DNA of 64,000 nucleotides from Oscillibacter sp. (GTDB lineage: Bacteria; Bacillota; Clostridia; Oscillospirales; Oscillospiraceae), in contig JAAVZX010000019.1 in assembly GCA_022791875.1 (NCBI GenBank), forward strand, positions 1 to 64,000, given 5' to 3'. The notes under the pieces were generated by a model. That model was not told the DNA's origin and searched no databases. It saw only the letters and a list, made by a program, of their open reading frames with translations. The translations under genes and the position numbers were made by a program. This document shows positions 46,862-55,983 of the stretch, piece by piece; the stretch's first letter is position 1, and every line of letters begins with the position of its first letter.

Positions 46862-48205
46862 CTAACCTGCTTTGGTTGGGCGCATTTGCCGCGATACCGA
46901 TAGGACCACGCCCATTTCCGCCAGCTGCATGGACAGGGCCGTGCCGCCGTAGCTGAAGAAGGGCAGCGAGATGCCGGTGGTCGGCAGCAGGCCCGTCACC
47001 ACGCCGATGTTCAGGAACGTCTGCATCGCGATCAGCGTCGTGACGCCCACCACCAGCAGGCTTCCGAAGCGGTCCCGGGCGTGGAGCGCGATCCAGTAGC
47101 CCCGCAGAATCAGCGCCGCGAACAGCAGCATAATGAGCGTTGCGCCGATGAGTCCAAGTTCCTCGCAGATAATCGCGAAAATGAAGTCGTTGTGCTCCTC
47201 GGGCAGGTACAGGAACTTCTGACGGCTCTTTCCCAGGCCCACGCCCAGCAGGCCCCCGGAGCCTATCGTGATCATGCTCTGCCAGAGCTGGTAGCCCTTC
47301 CCCCGGGCGTCCTCCCAGGGTTTCAGCCAATACTGGATGCGGGATGTATTGTACCCTATCACGTACAGCATGAAGTACGCCCCGCCCGCCGCCATGCCCA
47401 GAACGCTGAACACGTAGCGCCACTTGATGCCGCCCACCAGCATCAGCACCGCCCCGGCGCCCGCGATCAGCAGCGCGCCGGACAGGTGCGGCTCCACGGC
47501 CACCAGGCCCGCCGTCACGGCCAGCCAGATCACGTAGGGCAGAATGCCATCTTTGAGCGTCAGCATTTTGTCTTTTTTGCGGGAAATACTGTCGGAGAAG
47601 TAGATGATAATGGCCATCTTTGCGATCTCCGAGGGCTGGAAGGAGAACAGATCGCCTACGCCCAGCCAGCGCGTGGCGTTGTTCCGCGTCACCGCCAGGG
47701 GGTTGCCGGGGATAATGACCAGGGCCAGCATAAAAATGGACACGTACAAAAGGATTTTCGCCGCGCCCCGGAAGCGCTGGTAGTTGATTTTCCCGATGAA
47801 CAGCATGGCCGCAATGCCCATGATGTCGAAAATGCCCTGGCGGGTGAAGTAGAACAGCGGATTTTTGCTGCGCGTTTCAAGATACGCGGAGGGAAAACTG
47901 GCCGACAGCAGCATCACCAGCCCGATCGCCGCCAGCACCAGCACCAGCAGGCAGAAGGGCAGATCAATCGGCCCCTTCGCCAGCTCCCGGCTCTCTTCCT
48001 GCAACGCCTGCCGGTGCTCCCGGCGCTCCTGACGCGCCAGCGCCTCCTCCCGCGTCAGCGGCCTCCGCCGCGCCTTCCTCTGCGGCTGCGGCCCATAAGG
48101 CCGCGCAGGCGCACGCCCCGTCGCCGTCGACCGGTACGGCGGCGAACTGGTCCTGCGCTGCGCCGGGGGCCTCCGGCGGGCCGCTGATCCATTCTGTGGT
48201 GCCAC
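46862..48205 (-). CDS. ftsW: Lipid II polymerase FtsW/SpoVE (SEDS family)
   Basis: SEDS glycosyltransferase of 447 residues with about ten helices. PLAVTRNNATRWLGVGDLFS, FQPSEIAKMAII, AVEPHLSGALLIAGAG (catalytic Asp replaced by the normal E-P-x-x region), EEHNDFIFAIICEELGLIG and TGISLPFFSYGGTALSM are SEDS hallmarks. Before the first helix there is an unusual 80-residue Arg, Pro and Gln-rich cytoplasmic arm. The start is GTG at 48205 with GGAGG seven bases upstream. A double-hairpin repeat lies directly upstream, where murD would be expected in other clusters. Confidence 0.92.
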   Translation of the reverse strand: MAPQNGSAARRRPPAQRRTSSPPYRSTATGRAPARPYGPQPQRKARRRPLTREEALARQERREHRQALQEESRELAKGPIDLPFCLLVLVLAAIGLVMLLSASFPSAYLETRSKNPLFYFTRQGIFDIMGIAAMLFIGKINYQRFRGAAKILLYVSIFMLALVIIPGNPLAVTRNNATRWLGVGDLFSFQPSEIAKMAIIIYFSDSISRKKDKMLTLKDGILPYVIWLAVTAGLVAVEPHLSGALLIAGAGAVLMLVGGIKWRYVFSVLGMAAGGAYFMLYVIGYNTSRIQYWLKPWEDARGKGYQLWQSMITIGSGGLLGVGLGKSRQKFLYLPEEHNDFIFAIICEELGLIGATLIMLLFAALILRGYWIALHARDRFGSLLVVGVTTLIAMQTFLNIGVVTGLLPTTGISLPFFSYGGTALSMQLAEMGVVLSVSRQMRPTKAG

Positions 48206-48247
48206 GGCCTTGCCTCCTTTCGGTAGTCTGTGCTCAAGTTTTTTGTG

Positions 48248-48330
48248 CCTCCGGCGGCCAGGGGCTTTGCCCCTGGACCCCACCAGGGAGGCAGGCGCCT
48301 CCCTGGACCCTGGCAGATCAGTCTCTTTTT
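48248..48330 (+). repeat. Double-hairpin repeat between mraY and ftsW
   Basis: CCTCCGGCGG, CCAGGGGCTTTGCCCCTGG, ACCCCA, CCAGGGAGGCAGGCGCCTCCCTGG, ACCCTGGCAGATCAG, CTTTTT. It is in sense orientation to ftsW. Confidence 0.86.
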
Positions 48331-48382
48331 GTCGGACTTCTGCGGGGTTCGGTGCCTGCTTTTTTATTTGCTCTGGTGGGTA

Positions 48383-49384
48383 TCAATAGCGGCCTTGGAT
48401 GCCTAGCCAGGCCAGGATGCAGAATAGGAGCGTTACGCCGGAAAATACTGTTACCAGCTTTGCTTCGCTCCAGCCAGACAGCTCCAGGTGGTGGTGCAGG
48501 GGGGCCATCTTGAAGAAGCGCTTTCCGTGGGTCGCTTTGAAATAAGCTACCTGGATGATGTCGGACATGGTTTCCGCGATGTAGATGATACCGACGGGGA
48601 TCAGAATCAGCGGCATATCCATCGCGAAGCCCAGCGCAGCTACCGCGCCGCCCAGGAACAGACTTCCCGTGTCGCCCATGAAAACCTTCGCGGGGTGGTG
48701 GTTGTAGAGGAAAAACGCCGCAAGGCCACCCGCCAGGGCCGCGGGGAACAGCGCCAGGGGCGTCAGACGCCATAGAGCCGCCGCCGCTGTGAAAAACGCC
48801 ATCACTACGAAGGTCACGCCCGTCGCCTGGCCGTCGATGCCGTCTGTAAGGTTCACCGCATTTACACAGCCTACAATCACAAAGGCCGCGAAGATCAGGT
48901 ACATAATCCAGTTGATCTCGATGCTCACATTCAGGAACGGCACGTACAGCAGGTTTGTCAGCAAACCCTCGTAGCGCATCAGGCTCAGGAACACCACCGC
49001 CGCCAGGAGCTGGAGCAGAAATTTCTGCTTGGCCGTGAGGCCCTCGTTCTGGTGCTGGCGGACCTTTCTGTAGTCGTCCACGAAGCCGATCAGGCCGAAA
49101 ATCAAGGCAAACAGGTACACGTACAAGTGGGCAAAAACCCCATTCAGCATCTGGTTCCAGCCCAGGATAAACACCGTTACGCCGGAGCCGATGATGAACA
49201 TGATGCCGCCCATGGTGGGCGTGCCCGCCTTTCCGGCGTGCCAGGCGGGGCCGTCCTTGCGGATCTCCTGGCCTGCTTTCAGCTTCCGAAGCTCGGCCAG
49301 GACGTAACGCCCGATGACCAGCGTCAGCAGGAAGCTCACGCCTGCCGCTATGGCAAGGGGCGTCAGAAATGCTTTTAACTCCAT
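48383..49384 (-). CDS. mraY: Phospho-N-acetylmuramoyl-pentapeptide transferase MraY
   Basis: Makes lipid I in the membrane. The 333-residue product, about ten helices, has GKAGTPTMGGIMFIIGSGVT, FVDDYRKVRQHQNEGLTAKQ (metal-binding DDxxK), NAVNLTDGIDGQATG, FMGDTGSLFLGGAVAALG and the HHHLELSGWSE catalytic His cluster. The ATG at 49384 follows GAGGGAGAG. It is 40 bases after murE; murF is not between them. Confidence 0.96.
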   Translation of the reverse strand: MELKAFLTPLAIAAGVSFLLTLVIGRYVLAELRKLKAGQEIRKDGPAWHAGKAGTPTMGGIMFIIGSGVTVFILGWNQMLNGVFAHLYVYLFALIFGLIGFVDDYRKVRQHQNEGLTAKQKFLLQLLAAVVFLSLMRYEGLLTNLLYVPFLNVSIEINWIMYLIFAAFVIVGCVNAVNLTDGIDGQATGVTFVVMAFFTAAAALWRLTPLALFPAALAGGLAAFFLYNHHPAKVFMGDTGSLFLGGAVAALGFAMDMPLILIPVGIIYIAETMSDIIQVAYFKATHGKRFFKMAPLHHHLELSGWSEAKLVTVFSGVTLLFCILAWLGIQGRY

Positions 49385-49424
49385 ATCTCTCCCTCTCACT
49401 CTCTCCCGCGCCGCGGGCGCGTTT

Positions 49425-50885
49425 TCACCGTTCCTCTTTTGCGCTGCCGGACAAATAGTCCGCCACGATTTCCCGCTCGTCCATGTGGTGCTTCACGTGC
49501 CCGATTTCCTGGTACGTCTCGTGTCCCTTGCCGCAGAGGACAATCACGTCCCCCGCCTGGGCGTGGTCCATGGCCCAGTGGATCGCCTCGATCCGGTCCT
49601 CAATGACCGTGTAGGGCGTTGTGCCCTCCTTCATGCCGGTGAGGATGTCTTCTATGATCGCGCCGGGAGCCTCCATGCGGGGGTTGTCGGTGGTGACGAT
49701 GGCGAAGTCTGCCAGATCCATGGCGATTTTCCCCATTTTCGGGCGCTTCCCCTTGTCACGGTCCCCGCCGCAGCCGAACAGGGCCACCGTCCGCCCCTTC
49801 GCGAAGCCTTTTACTGTGGTGAGTACGTTTTTCAGGCTGTCGGGGCTGTGGGCGTAGTCGATCAGGATGGTGTAGTCCTTCCCTGGGGTTGGGACCACCT
49901 CTACCCGCCCTTTTACGTGGGGCACCTCCGCCAGGGCGGCGACGCTCTCCTCCAGCGGTACCCCCAGCGCCAGGGCCGCGCCCAGTACGTCCAGGGTGTT
50001 GTATACCATGAAATGGCCTGGGATGTTTACTCGAATGGGCACCCGCTTCCCTTCGTGGACCGCCGTGAAAGACACGTGGTCCGCGGCTAACTGTATATCC
50101 TCTGCCCGCAGGTCCGCGGAGGCGTCTTCACCGTAGGTCAGAACTTTGCACGTTGCGTTTTTCATCAGGCGGGGCGTCCATGGGTCGGAGGCGTTTACGA
50201 CGCCGGTGGCGCAGTTCCGGAACAGGAGCGACTTCGCGTCGCAGTAGGACTCCATGGTGCCGTGGAAATCCAGGTGGTCCTGGGTCAGGTTCGTGAAGAC
50301 GCCGACGGCGTAGGGGACGCCGTAGACCCGGTCCAGAGACAGGGCGTGGGAGGATACCTCCATGACGACGTGGGTGCAGCCTGCGTCCCGCATCTGGGCG
50401 AAGAGTTTTTGCAGCTCGAAGGATTCCGGGGTGGTGCGCTCTGTGGGCAGGATTTCCTCTCCGATCATATTCTGGTTTGTGCCGATCAATCCCACTTTCT
50501 TTCCCGTCCGTTCCAGGACGGCTTTCAGGAGGTAGGTGGTTGTGGTTTTGCCGTTGGTTCCGGTGATGCCGATCATGGTCATGGCGTCTGCGGGATGATC
50601 GCAGAAATTCGCGCCGACGACCGCCAGGGCGCGCCGGGAGTCCTGGACCTGGATAAAGGGGATGTCGAGGCCGTCGGGGGGCGTCTGGCAGAGGACGGCG
50701 GCGGCCCCAGCGGCCACGGCCTGGGGGATGAATTTGTGGCCGTCCACGGCGAAGCCGGGCATGGCTACGAAGAGGTCGCCGGGCTTTACTTGGCGGGAGT
50801 CGTAGCAGACGCCGGAAACGACCAACTCCAGCGTTTCCGGCTGGGGCGGGAAGTCCAGGCCCTCCAGCAGTTTTCTCAGTTTCAT
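49425..50885 (-). CDS. murE: UDP-MurNAc-tripeptide synthetase MurE (meso-DAP type)
   Basis: ATP ligase that adds the third stem residue. The 486-residue product has GITGTNGKTTTTYLLKAVLE (P-loop), EVSSHALSLDRVYGVPYAVG, and the DNPR motif (VTTDNPRMEAP), which in characterised enzymes selects meso-diaminopimelate over lysine. The ATG at 50885 has GGGAGG 11 bases upstream; the reading to 51014 runs into repeat sequence. It is separated from ftsI by a mosaic repeat. Confidence 0.96.
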   Translation of the reverse strand: MKLRKLLEGLDFPPQPETLELVVSGVCYDSRQVKPGDLFVAMPGFAVDGHKFIPQAVAAGAAAVLCQTPPDGLDIPFIQVQDSRRALAVVGANFCDHPADAMTMIGITGTNGKTTTTYLLKAVLERTGKKVGLIGTNQNMIGEEILPTERTTPESFELQKLFAQMRDAGCTHVVMEVSSHALSLDRVYGVPYAVGVFTNLTQDHLDFHGTMESYCDAKSLLFRNCATGVVNASDPWTPRLMKNATCKVLTYGEDASADLRAEDIQLAADHVSFTAVHEGKRVPIRVNIPGHFMVYNTLDVLGAALALGVPLEESVAALAEVPHVKGRVEVVPTPGKDYTILIDYAHSPDSLKNVLTTVKGFAKGRTVALFGCGGDRDKGKRPKMGKIAMDLADFAIVTTDNPRMEAPGAIIEDILTGMKEGTTPYTVIEDRIEAIHWAMDHAQAGDVIVLCGKGHETYQEIGHVKHHMDEREIVADYLSGSAKEER

Positions 50886-50934
50886 GTGGAAAAATCCTCC
50901 CTTGGCGGGTTTTTCGTGGAGTAATGCGGGGTGC

Positions 50935-51200
50935 GTGGTCGTCTCCAGTGGTGCCCAGGTCGCGGGGGACGGGACGCCGAGGGCGGCGTCCCCTACGGTA
51001 TGCACCCCAGTCAACCTTAGCGGTCACGAAAGCCGGATAAACATACCCTGCGGAACCTTCCATGCCCCATGGAAGGTTCCGCACGCAATTCCCCCGTTAC
51101 CGTGCGGAAAATTTTAACACCCTCCAATGTATAGAGCGAAGATAAAGCTCTTTTCGCTTCCTTTTCTCTCGAGAAAAGGAAGCCGCCGGAGGCCCCCCGT
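50935..51200 (-). repeat. Mosaic repeat between ftsI and murE
   Basis: On minus: GGCCTCCGGCGGCTTCC, palindrome CTTTTCTCGAGAGAAAAG (51157-51174), GAGCTTTATCTTCGCTC, CACGGTAACGGGGG, and GGAACCTTCCATGGGGCATG with its inverted arm. It ends with TAGGGGACGCCGCCCTCGGC. The double-hairpin part is missing. It begins 13 bases after the ftsI stop and is sense to it. Confidence 0.82.
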
Positions 51201-51212
51201 AGGCATGGCACC

Positions 51213-53669
51213 TCAGTCCAGCACAGAGCTGTCGCCAAACCGTACCGTCACGACGCTGCCGGGTTCGAGTTCGGTGCCTGCTTCTTTGTCCTGGGAGATG
51301 GCGTGGACGTTTCCGGATTGGGTTGCGGTTGTTCCGGCGACGCGCATGATGAGGCCGGCGTTTGTGATGGTTTGGTTGGCGTCGGCGGCGGTTTTGCCTA
51401 CTACGTTGGGGACGGTGCAGGTGGTGATCTCCTTTTCTGCGCCGAGGTAGAGGACGATTGTGGCGTTGTTGGGGACGATGGCTCCGCCTGCGGGGGTCTG
51501 GTCTGTTACGGTATCGCCGGTGCCGATGGTCTTGTAGGGGAAGCCGGCATTTTCCAGGCGGGCGGTGGCTTCCGCTGCGGTCTGGCCTACTACGTAGGGG
51601 ACGGCGGCGTCCGCGCCCTCCAATTCCTCGGCGGAGTATTCGCGCTCAACGCCCAGGATGGGGAGAATCTCGCTCATGATCTGGCTGGCGGCGGGGGCGA
51701 CCATCTGACCGCCGGAGGGCCAGGTGCCGGTGGTGCGGCTGGGGGTGTCCATGGTGATCAGCATGATATACTGGGGATCGTCCGCGGGGGCGAAGCACAT
51801 GAAGGAGACTACGAGATCGCCTTTGGGGTTGTCTTCCGTGGCGGTGCCGGTCTTGTCGGCGGTGCCGGTTTTGCCGCCGATGCGGTAACCCGCTACCTGG
51901 CCGTTCTTGCCGGTGCCCGCCGCTACTACGTGCTCCAGGCACTCCCGTACCTTCGCCGACGTCTCCTCGCTGATGACCTGGCGGATGCACTCGGGCTCGT
52001 GCTGCTGGAGGATGTTGCCGTCGCTGTCCAGGACCTGCTCGACGATGTAGGGCTGGTAGAGATAGCCGCCGTTGACGCAGGCCGCCTGGGCGCGGATCAG
52101 CTCCAGGGGGGTGACGTTGAAGGTCTGGCCGAAGGAGTAGGAGGCCAGGGAGACGATGTTGGAATTGAAGCTCTTTTCGTCGGCGAAAATGCCGGGAACC
52201 TCGCCGATCATGTCCACGCCCGTCTTCTCCATCAGGCCGAAGGATTTCAGGTACTGATAATACTTCTGGGTCCCGATTTTCAGGCCGATGTTGATGAAGG
52301 CCGGGTTGCAGGAGTTGCCCACCGCCTCTTTCAGAATCTGATGGCCGTGTCCGGAGCTGCGGGAGCAGCGGATGGGCTTATCCCAGCCCTTGACCGTGAT
52401 GGAACCGCTGCACTCGAAGGTGGAGTTCATGTTGATCACACCCTCCTCCAGCGCCGCCGCCAGGGTGATGGGCTTGAAGGTGGAGCCGGGCTCGTAGGTG
52501 GAGTCGATGCACTTGTTCCGCCACTGGGTCTGGATGGCTTTCGTCTTCGTCTCGGAAACCGCCGTGTCGTACTCCTTCTCCGTCTCGTACTTTTCACGGT
52601 TCAGCTCCAGGTCCGCCAGCTCTTTGTCCAGCTTCGCCCTGAGCTTTTCGTCGTAAATGGCGCCGGATTGGTTGGAGTTGTAGTTGGGATAGGAGGCCAT
52701 GCCGACGATCGCGCCGGTGTTCACGTTCATGACGATGCCCGTGCCGCCGTTGGCGGCGCTGAACTTGCTGAGCATCGCCTCAATGCCCTTCTCCAGGGCA
52801 ATCTGGACGTTGATGTCCAGGGTCAGCATCAGGTCGTTTCCGTTCTCGGCGTCGAAATACTGATCATAGTCGAAAAGAAGGGGCTGGTCCGTGCGGTTGA
52901 CCTTGGCGGAGATGGTCATGCCGGAGGTGCCGGAGAGGGTGCTCTCGTACTTGGCCTCCAGACCCACGCCGCCCTTGTTCTCGCCGCTGACGAAGCCGAT
53001 CACGTTGGCCGCCAGGGCGTTGTAGGGGTAGTAGCGCTTGGAGTCGGGGCGGAGGAAGACGCCGCTGATGGTCCGGCGGGTTTCTTCAAGCTCCCGGCCC
53101 TCCTCGTCGATCTCGCCGTTGATGAAGCGGCGGACCTCGTCGGCCAGGTCCTTCTCCGTCCGAGCCTTGACCACAACATACTGGTCCCCCGTCTTCTCCA
53201 TGGTCCCCCGGAGCCACTCCTGATCCACGTCCAGAATCCGGCTGAGGCCCCGGGCGATGTAGTCCTGGTCAAGCAGCACAGGGGGTGTATAGGCTTCCCC
53301 CTTTTCAGCCGCTTTGGCCGCTGCCTCCGCCTGGGTCTGCTTCTGGTTGGACACGAACTTGTCGATCTCCATGGGGGAGATGTTGATGAGCTCCGTGGAG
53401 GCGGACATGGCGAGGACGTTCCGGTTCTTGTCGTAGATGGTGCCCCGGGAGGCCGTCACGGGGGTTTTCAGGGTCTGCTGGTTCACCGCACGGGCCTGCA
53501 TATCCTTGTGCTGGGTGATTTGCAGGTCGAAGAGCTTCCAGAAGAGAAGCAAAAAGGTGCAGAAGCCCAGCAGGAACATGACCAGCAGGGTCCGCATCCG
53601 GATGACCTGGTTGGCCCGCCGGGCGGCGTCGCTTTTGCGGTGGATGTTTTTCTGGGGATTTCCTGCCAT
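51213..53669 (-). CDS. ftsI: Class B penicillin-binding transpeptidase with two PASTA domains (FtsI/SpoVD type)
   Basis: Septal or spore-cortex transpeptidase of 818 residues. One N-terminal helix (about 26-47) is followed by the dimerisation domain (KTPVTASRGTIYDKNRNVLA). The transpeptidase has EPGSTFKPITLAAALEEG (SxxK), VGNSCNPAFINIG (SxN) and YRIGGKTGTADKTGT (KTG). Two C-terminal PASTA repeats begin VPYVVGQTAAEATARLENAG and VPNVVGKTAADANQTITNAG. The ATG at 53669 follows AAGGAGG. Only one such gene is here where Bacillus has pbpB and spoVD, so it may cover division, sporulation or both. Confidence 0.93.
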   Translation of the reverse strand: MAGNPQKNIHRKSDAARRANQVIRMRTLLVMFLLGFCTFLLLFWKLFDLQITQHKDMQARAVNQQTLKTPVTASRGTIYDKNRNVLAMSASTELINISPMEIDKFVSNQKQTQAEAAAKAAEKGEAYTPPVLLDQDYIARGLSRILDVDQEWLRGTMEKTGDQYVVVKARTEKDLADEVRRFINGEIDEEGRELEETRRTISGVFLRPDSKRYYPYNALAANVIGFVSGENKGGVGLEAKYESTLSGTSGMTISAKVNRTDQPLLFDYDQYFDAENGNDLMLTLDINVQIALEKGIEAMLSKFSAANGGTGIVMNVNTGAIVGMASYPNYNSNQSGAIYDEKLRAKLDKELADLELNREKYETEKEYDTAVSETKTKAIQTQWRNKCIDSTYEPGSTFKPITLAAALEEGVINMNSTFECSGSITVKGWDKPIRCSRSSGHGHQILKEAVGNSCNPAFINIGLKIGTQKYYQYLKSFGLMEKTGVDMIGEVPGIFADEKSFNSNIVSLASYSFGQTFNVTPLELIRAQAACVNGGYLYQPYIVEQVLDSDGNILQQHEPECIRQVISEETSAKVRECLEHVVAAGTGKNGQVAGYRIGGKTGTADKTGTATEDNPKGDLVVSFMCFAPADDPQYIMLITMDTPSRTTGTWPSGGQMVAPAASQIMSEILPILGVEREYSAEELEGADAAVPYVVGQTAAEATARLENAGFPYKTIGTGDTVTDQTPAGGAIVPNNATIVLYLGAEKEITTCTVPNVVGKTAADANQTITNAGLIMRVAGTTATQSGNVHAISQDKEAGTELEPGSVVTVRFGDSSVLD

Positions 53670-53797
53670 ACCGTTCCTCCTTTGGATGTAAGGCGTATAT
53701 GCTTGACAGTCTTTGCCGCGTCTTCTGTACAGGAATGGGGAGCAAGAAGATGCTTTCTTCTCACTCCCCGCTGTACCAGTCCATTATAGTGCGGCAG

Positions 53798-54352
53798 TCA
53801 GTCGAAATATTCCACCACCGCGTAAACGCCATGGTTTAACGATGTGAGCAGACTCCGGAACAGGCCGGGATTCTCCTTCTGGTAGGCCACGGCGCTGTCG
53901 CCGCCCGAGAGGTCCAGGTGGTAGACCTGCCCGCTGCTGGGCTTCTGCATACCGGCGGCCTCCGCCGCCTCCTTCACGGTGGCCATGTCAAACATCTGCT
54001 CATACTCGGCCGTCAGGAACACGTGGTCCGTCTCCAGCTCCTGGAGCTGGCTTTGCAGGTGGACCATCTCGGAGGACAGAACCGTCAGCTCCACGTAATT
54101 CATCAGAATCAGCACCGCCAGAACCGCTACCGCCGCGGCGCCCAGCACCGCGGGCCAGGAGACATACTGCCGCTCCCGGACCTGAACCCGGGCGGCGGAG
54201 TGGACCTTCGGAACCGCTTTTCCCTTCGCTTTCGGGGCCTCCCCCGCGTGGCGCAGCTCCCGTTCCCGAACCGCCCAATTCAAATCCTCAGCCAGACTGC
54301 CGTCTACGGCCTGTCTTCCACGATAGCGCAGGTCCCGTGCCGCTGATGCCAT
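53798..54352 (-). CDS. ftsL: FtsL-like divisome protein
   Basis: A 184-residue bitopic protein. A long basic cytoplasmic arm (about 1-70) is followed by one helix (VLGAAAVAVLAVLILMNYVE) and a short extracellular coiled coil (EMVHLQSQLQELETDHVFLT). Position between rsmH and ftsI, plus topology, identify it; FtsL sequences are poorly conserved. The ATG at 54352 follows GGAGG. Confidence 0.82.
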   Translation of the reverse strand: MASAARDLRYRGRQAVDGSLAEDLNWAVRERELRHAGEAPKAKGKAVPKVHSAARVQVRERQYVSWPAVLGAAAVAVLAVLILMNYVELTVLSSEMVHLQSQLQELETDHVFLTAEYEQMFDMATVKEAAEAAGMQKPSSGQVYHLDLSGGDSAVAYQKENPGLFRSLLTSLNHGVYAVVEYFD

Positions 54353-54428
54353 AGGGGGGCCTCCTTTCGCGGGACGGTCCCCCTCCTCCCCGCCGGAGGC
54401 GGGACGCGGGGCCTGTCCGCTTCATTCG

Positions 54429-55364
54429 TCAAATATCCGGGCACCGCTCCGCCGTGCGGAGGCGGGCGCTCCGCGCCCTGGGGTTGTCCGCGATTTCCTC
54501 CAGAGAGGGCGTCACGGGCTTCAAAACCCGCAGTAAAGGCTTTTTACCGCACACGCACACAGGGAAAGACGGCGGGCAGGTGCAGCCTTGGGCCAGCTCC
54601 CGCATGATGCGCTTCACGATCCGGTCCTCCAGGGAGTGGAAGGTGATGACCGCCAGGCGTCCGCCGGGGGCCAGGTGCTCCGCCGCCGCTTTCAGCATCG
54701 GGGGCAGGGTGTCCAGCTCGCCGTTGACGGCGATGCGGATGGCCTGAAAGCTCCGCTTGGCGGGGTGCTGCTTCTCCCGCAGGGCCGCGGGGGGCATGGC
54801 CGACTTGATGATGTCCACCAGCTCCAGGGTGGTTTCGATGGGTTTGAGCGCCCTGGCCTGGGTGATGGCGCGGGCGATACGGGGGGCGTAGCGCTCTTCG
54901 CCGTAGTCGTAGAGGATGCGGCGCAGTTCCGCTTCGCTCCAGGTGTTCACGATATCGCGGGCCGTCAGGGGGTCCCGGGCGTCCATGCGCATATCGAGAG
55001 GCGCGTCCTTCATGTAGGAGAAGCCCCGAGAGGCGTCGTCCAGCTGGGGGGACGAAACGCCTAAGTCGAAGAGCATTCCGTCCGCCTTCGGGGCGTCCGC
55101 GGCGGTCAGAACCCGGTCTAAATCGGCAAAGTTGCTGTGAACCAAAGTCACTTTATCCATCCACGGCTCCAGCCGTTCCCGGGCGGCGTCAATCGCGGCC
55201 TGGTCCCGGTCGATGCAGATCAGCCGCCCCGAGGTCAGCTGCTTCGCAATCTCCCGCGAATGCCCCGCCCGCCCCAGGGTCCCGTCCACAAAAGTGCCGT
55301 CCCCGCGCACTTGCAGCGCCTCAATACACGCCTCCAGCAGCACGGGCCTATGCGTAAACTCCAA
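54429..55364 (-). CDS. rsmH: 16S rRNA (cytosine-1402-N4)-methyltransferase RsmH
   Basis: Methylates 16S rRNA in the P-site region. The 311 residues have TFVDGTLGRAGHSREIAKQL (SAM site), MLFDLGVSSPQLDDASRGFS, and GGRLAVITFHSLEDRIVKRI. The start is a TTG at 55364, which gives the canonical MEFTHRPVLLEACIEAL, with GGGGG four bases upstream. It follows mraZ in the normal dcw order. Confidence 0.96.
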   Translation of the reverse strand: MEFTHRPVLLEACIEALQVRGDGTFVDGTLGRAGHSREIAKQLTSGRLICIDRDQAAIDAARERLEPWMDKVTLVHSNFADLDRVLTAADAPKADGMLFDLGVSSPQLDDASRGFSYMKDAPLDMRMDARDPLTARDIVNTWSEAELRRILYDYGEERYAPRIARAITQARALKPIETTLELVDIIKSAMPPAALREKQHPAKRSFQAIRIAVNGELDTLPPMLKAAAEHLAPGGRLAVITFHSLEDRIVKRIMRELAQGCTCPPSFPVCVCGKKPLLRVLKPVTPSLEEIADNPRARSARLRTAERCPDI

Positions 55365-55429
55365 AATCCCCCAACACCTTCCGCAGTACCGTCACCGTGC
55401 CCCCAGCCCAAGTCTTCCACCGGAGCCGG

Positions 55430-55476
55430 TGGCGGATCTAAAGTTCTTTTGGTCCTTTTCTTTCAAGAAAAGGACG
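55430..55476 (-). repeat. Palindromic repeat overlapping the end of mraZ
   Basis: On minus: GTCCTTTTCTTGAAAGAAAAGGAC, then AAAAGAACTTTAGATCCGCC. The last three codons and the stop of mraZ (TCC TTT TCT TGA) lie inside the palindrome, so the repeat defines the C-terminus of the protein. Confidence 0.78.
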
Positions 55477-55915
55477 GCCCGTTCCTCCGCGCCCGCGCCA
55501 GCGCGTCCATGGCAGCGGCCATGTCCTCCTCCTCCAGCATCCTGCGCTCCCGTTCGTTCCAGGTTTCCTCGTCCCAGATTTCGGCGAAGGTGTTGAGCCC
55601 CACGATGGTGCAGGTCTTTTTCAGGGCGGCGTACTTGCGGAGGCCGGCGGGGATGAGGACGCGGCCCTGGGCGTCGGGTTCGCACTGGACGGCGTTGGCG
55701 TAGAGAAGGGTCAGGGCCCGGGCGGCGGTGTAGGGCAGCTCGTCCATTTCGTCGGACATCTGCTCCCACTTGGCCTGGGGATAAATGGTCAGGCAGTGCT
55801 CGGCGCCGATGGTGATATAAAATGTTTCGCCCAGCGCGTCCCGCATGGCGGAGGGAATCACGAGGCGGCCCTTGGTGTCGATGCTGTTGTTGGATTTTCC
55901 CAGCAGCCTCTTCAC
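55463..55915 (-). CDS. mraZ: Transcriptional regulator MraZ
   Basis: AbrB-like DNA-binding protein that represses the dcw operon. The 150-residue product has two repeats with the DxxGR signature: [20 protein letters not shown] and [21 protein letters not shown] chose the GTG at 55915 with GAGGGGGAG upstream, giving the family-like start (V)[10 protein letters not shown]; a GTG at 55978 would add 21 unsupported residues. The C-terminus ends in repeat sequence. Two MraZ boxes precede it. Confidence 0.93.
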   Translation of the reverse strand: MKRLLGKSNNSIDTKGRLVIPSAMRDALGETFYITIGAEHCLTIYPQAKWEQMSDEMDELPYTAARALTLLYANAVQCEPDAQGRVLIPAGLRKYAALKKTCTIVGLNTFAEIWDEETWNERERRMLEEEDMAAAMDALARARRNGPSFS

Positions 55916-55983
55916 AGCGGGCTCCCCCTCTCCCCCTTTTTTGGGTTTTGGATGGGTCTGTGTACCACTTACGCACACAAATT

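Noticed and set aside
51303-53789. An 828-codon plus-strand frame opposite ftsI
   Set aside because: Shadow of the transpeptidase gene, with repetitive Gly/Val/Asp/Leu composition and no family resemblance.
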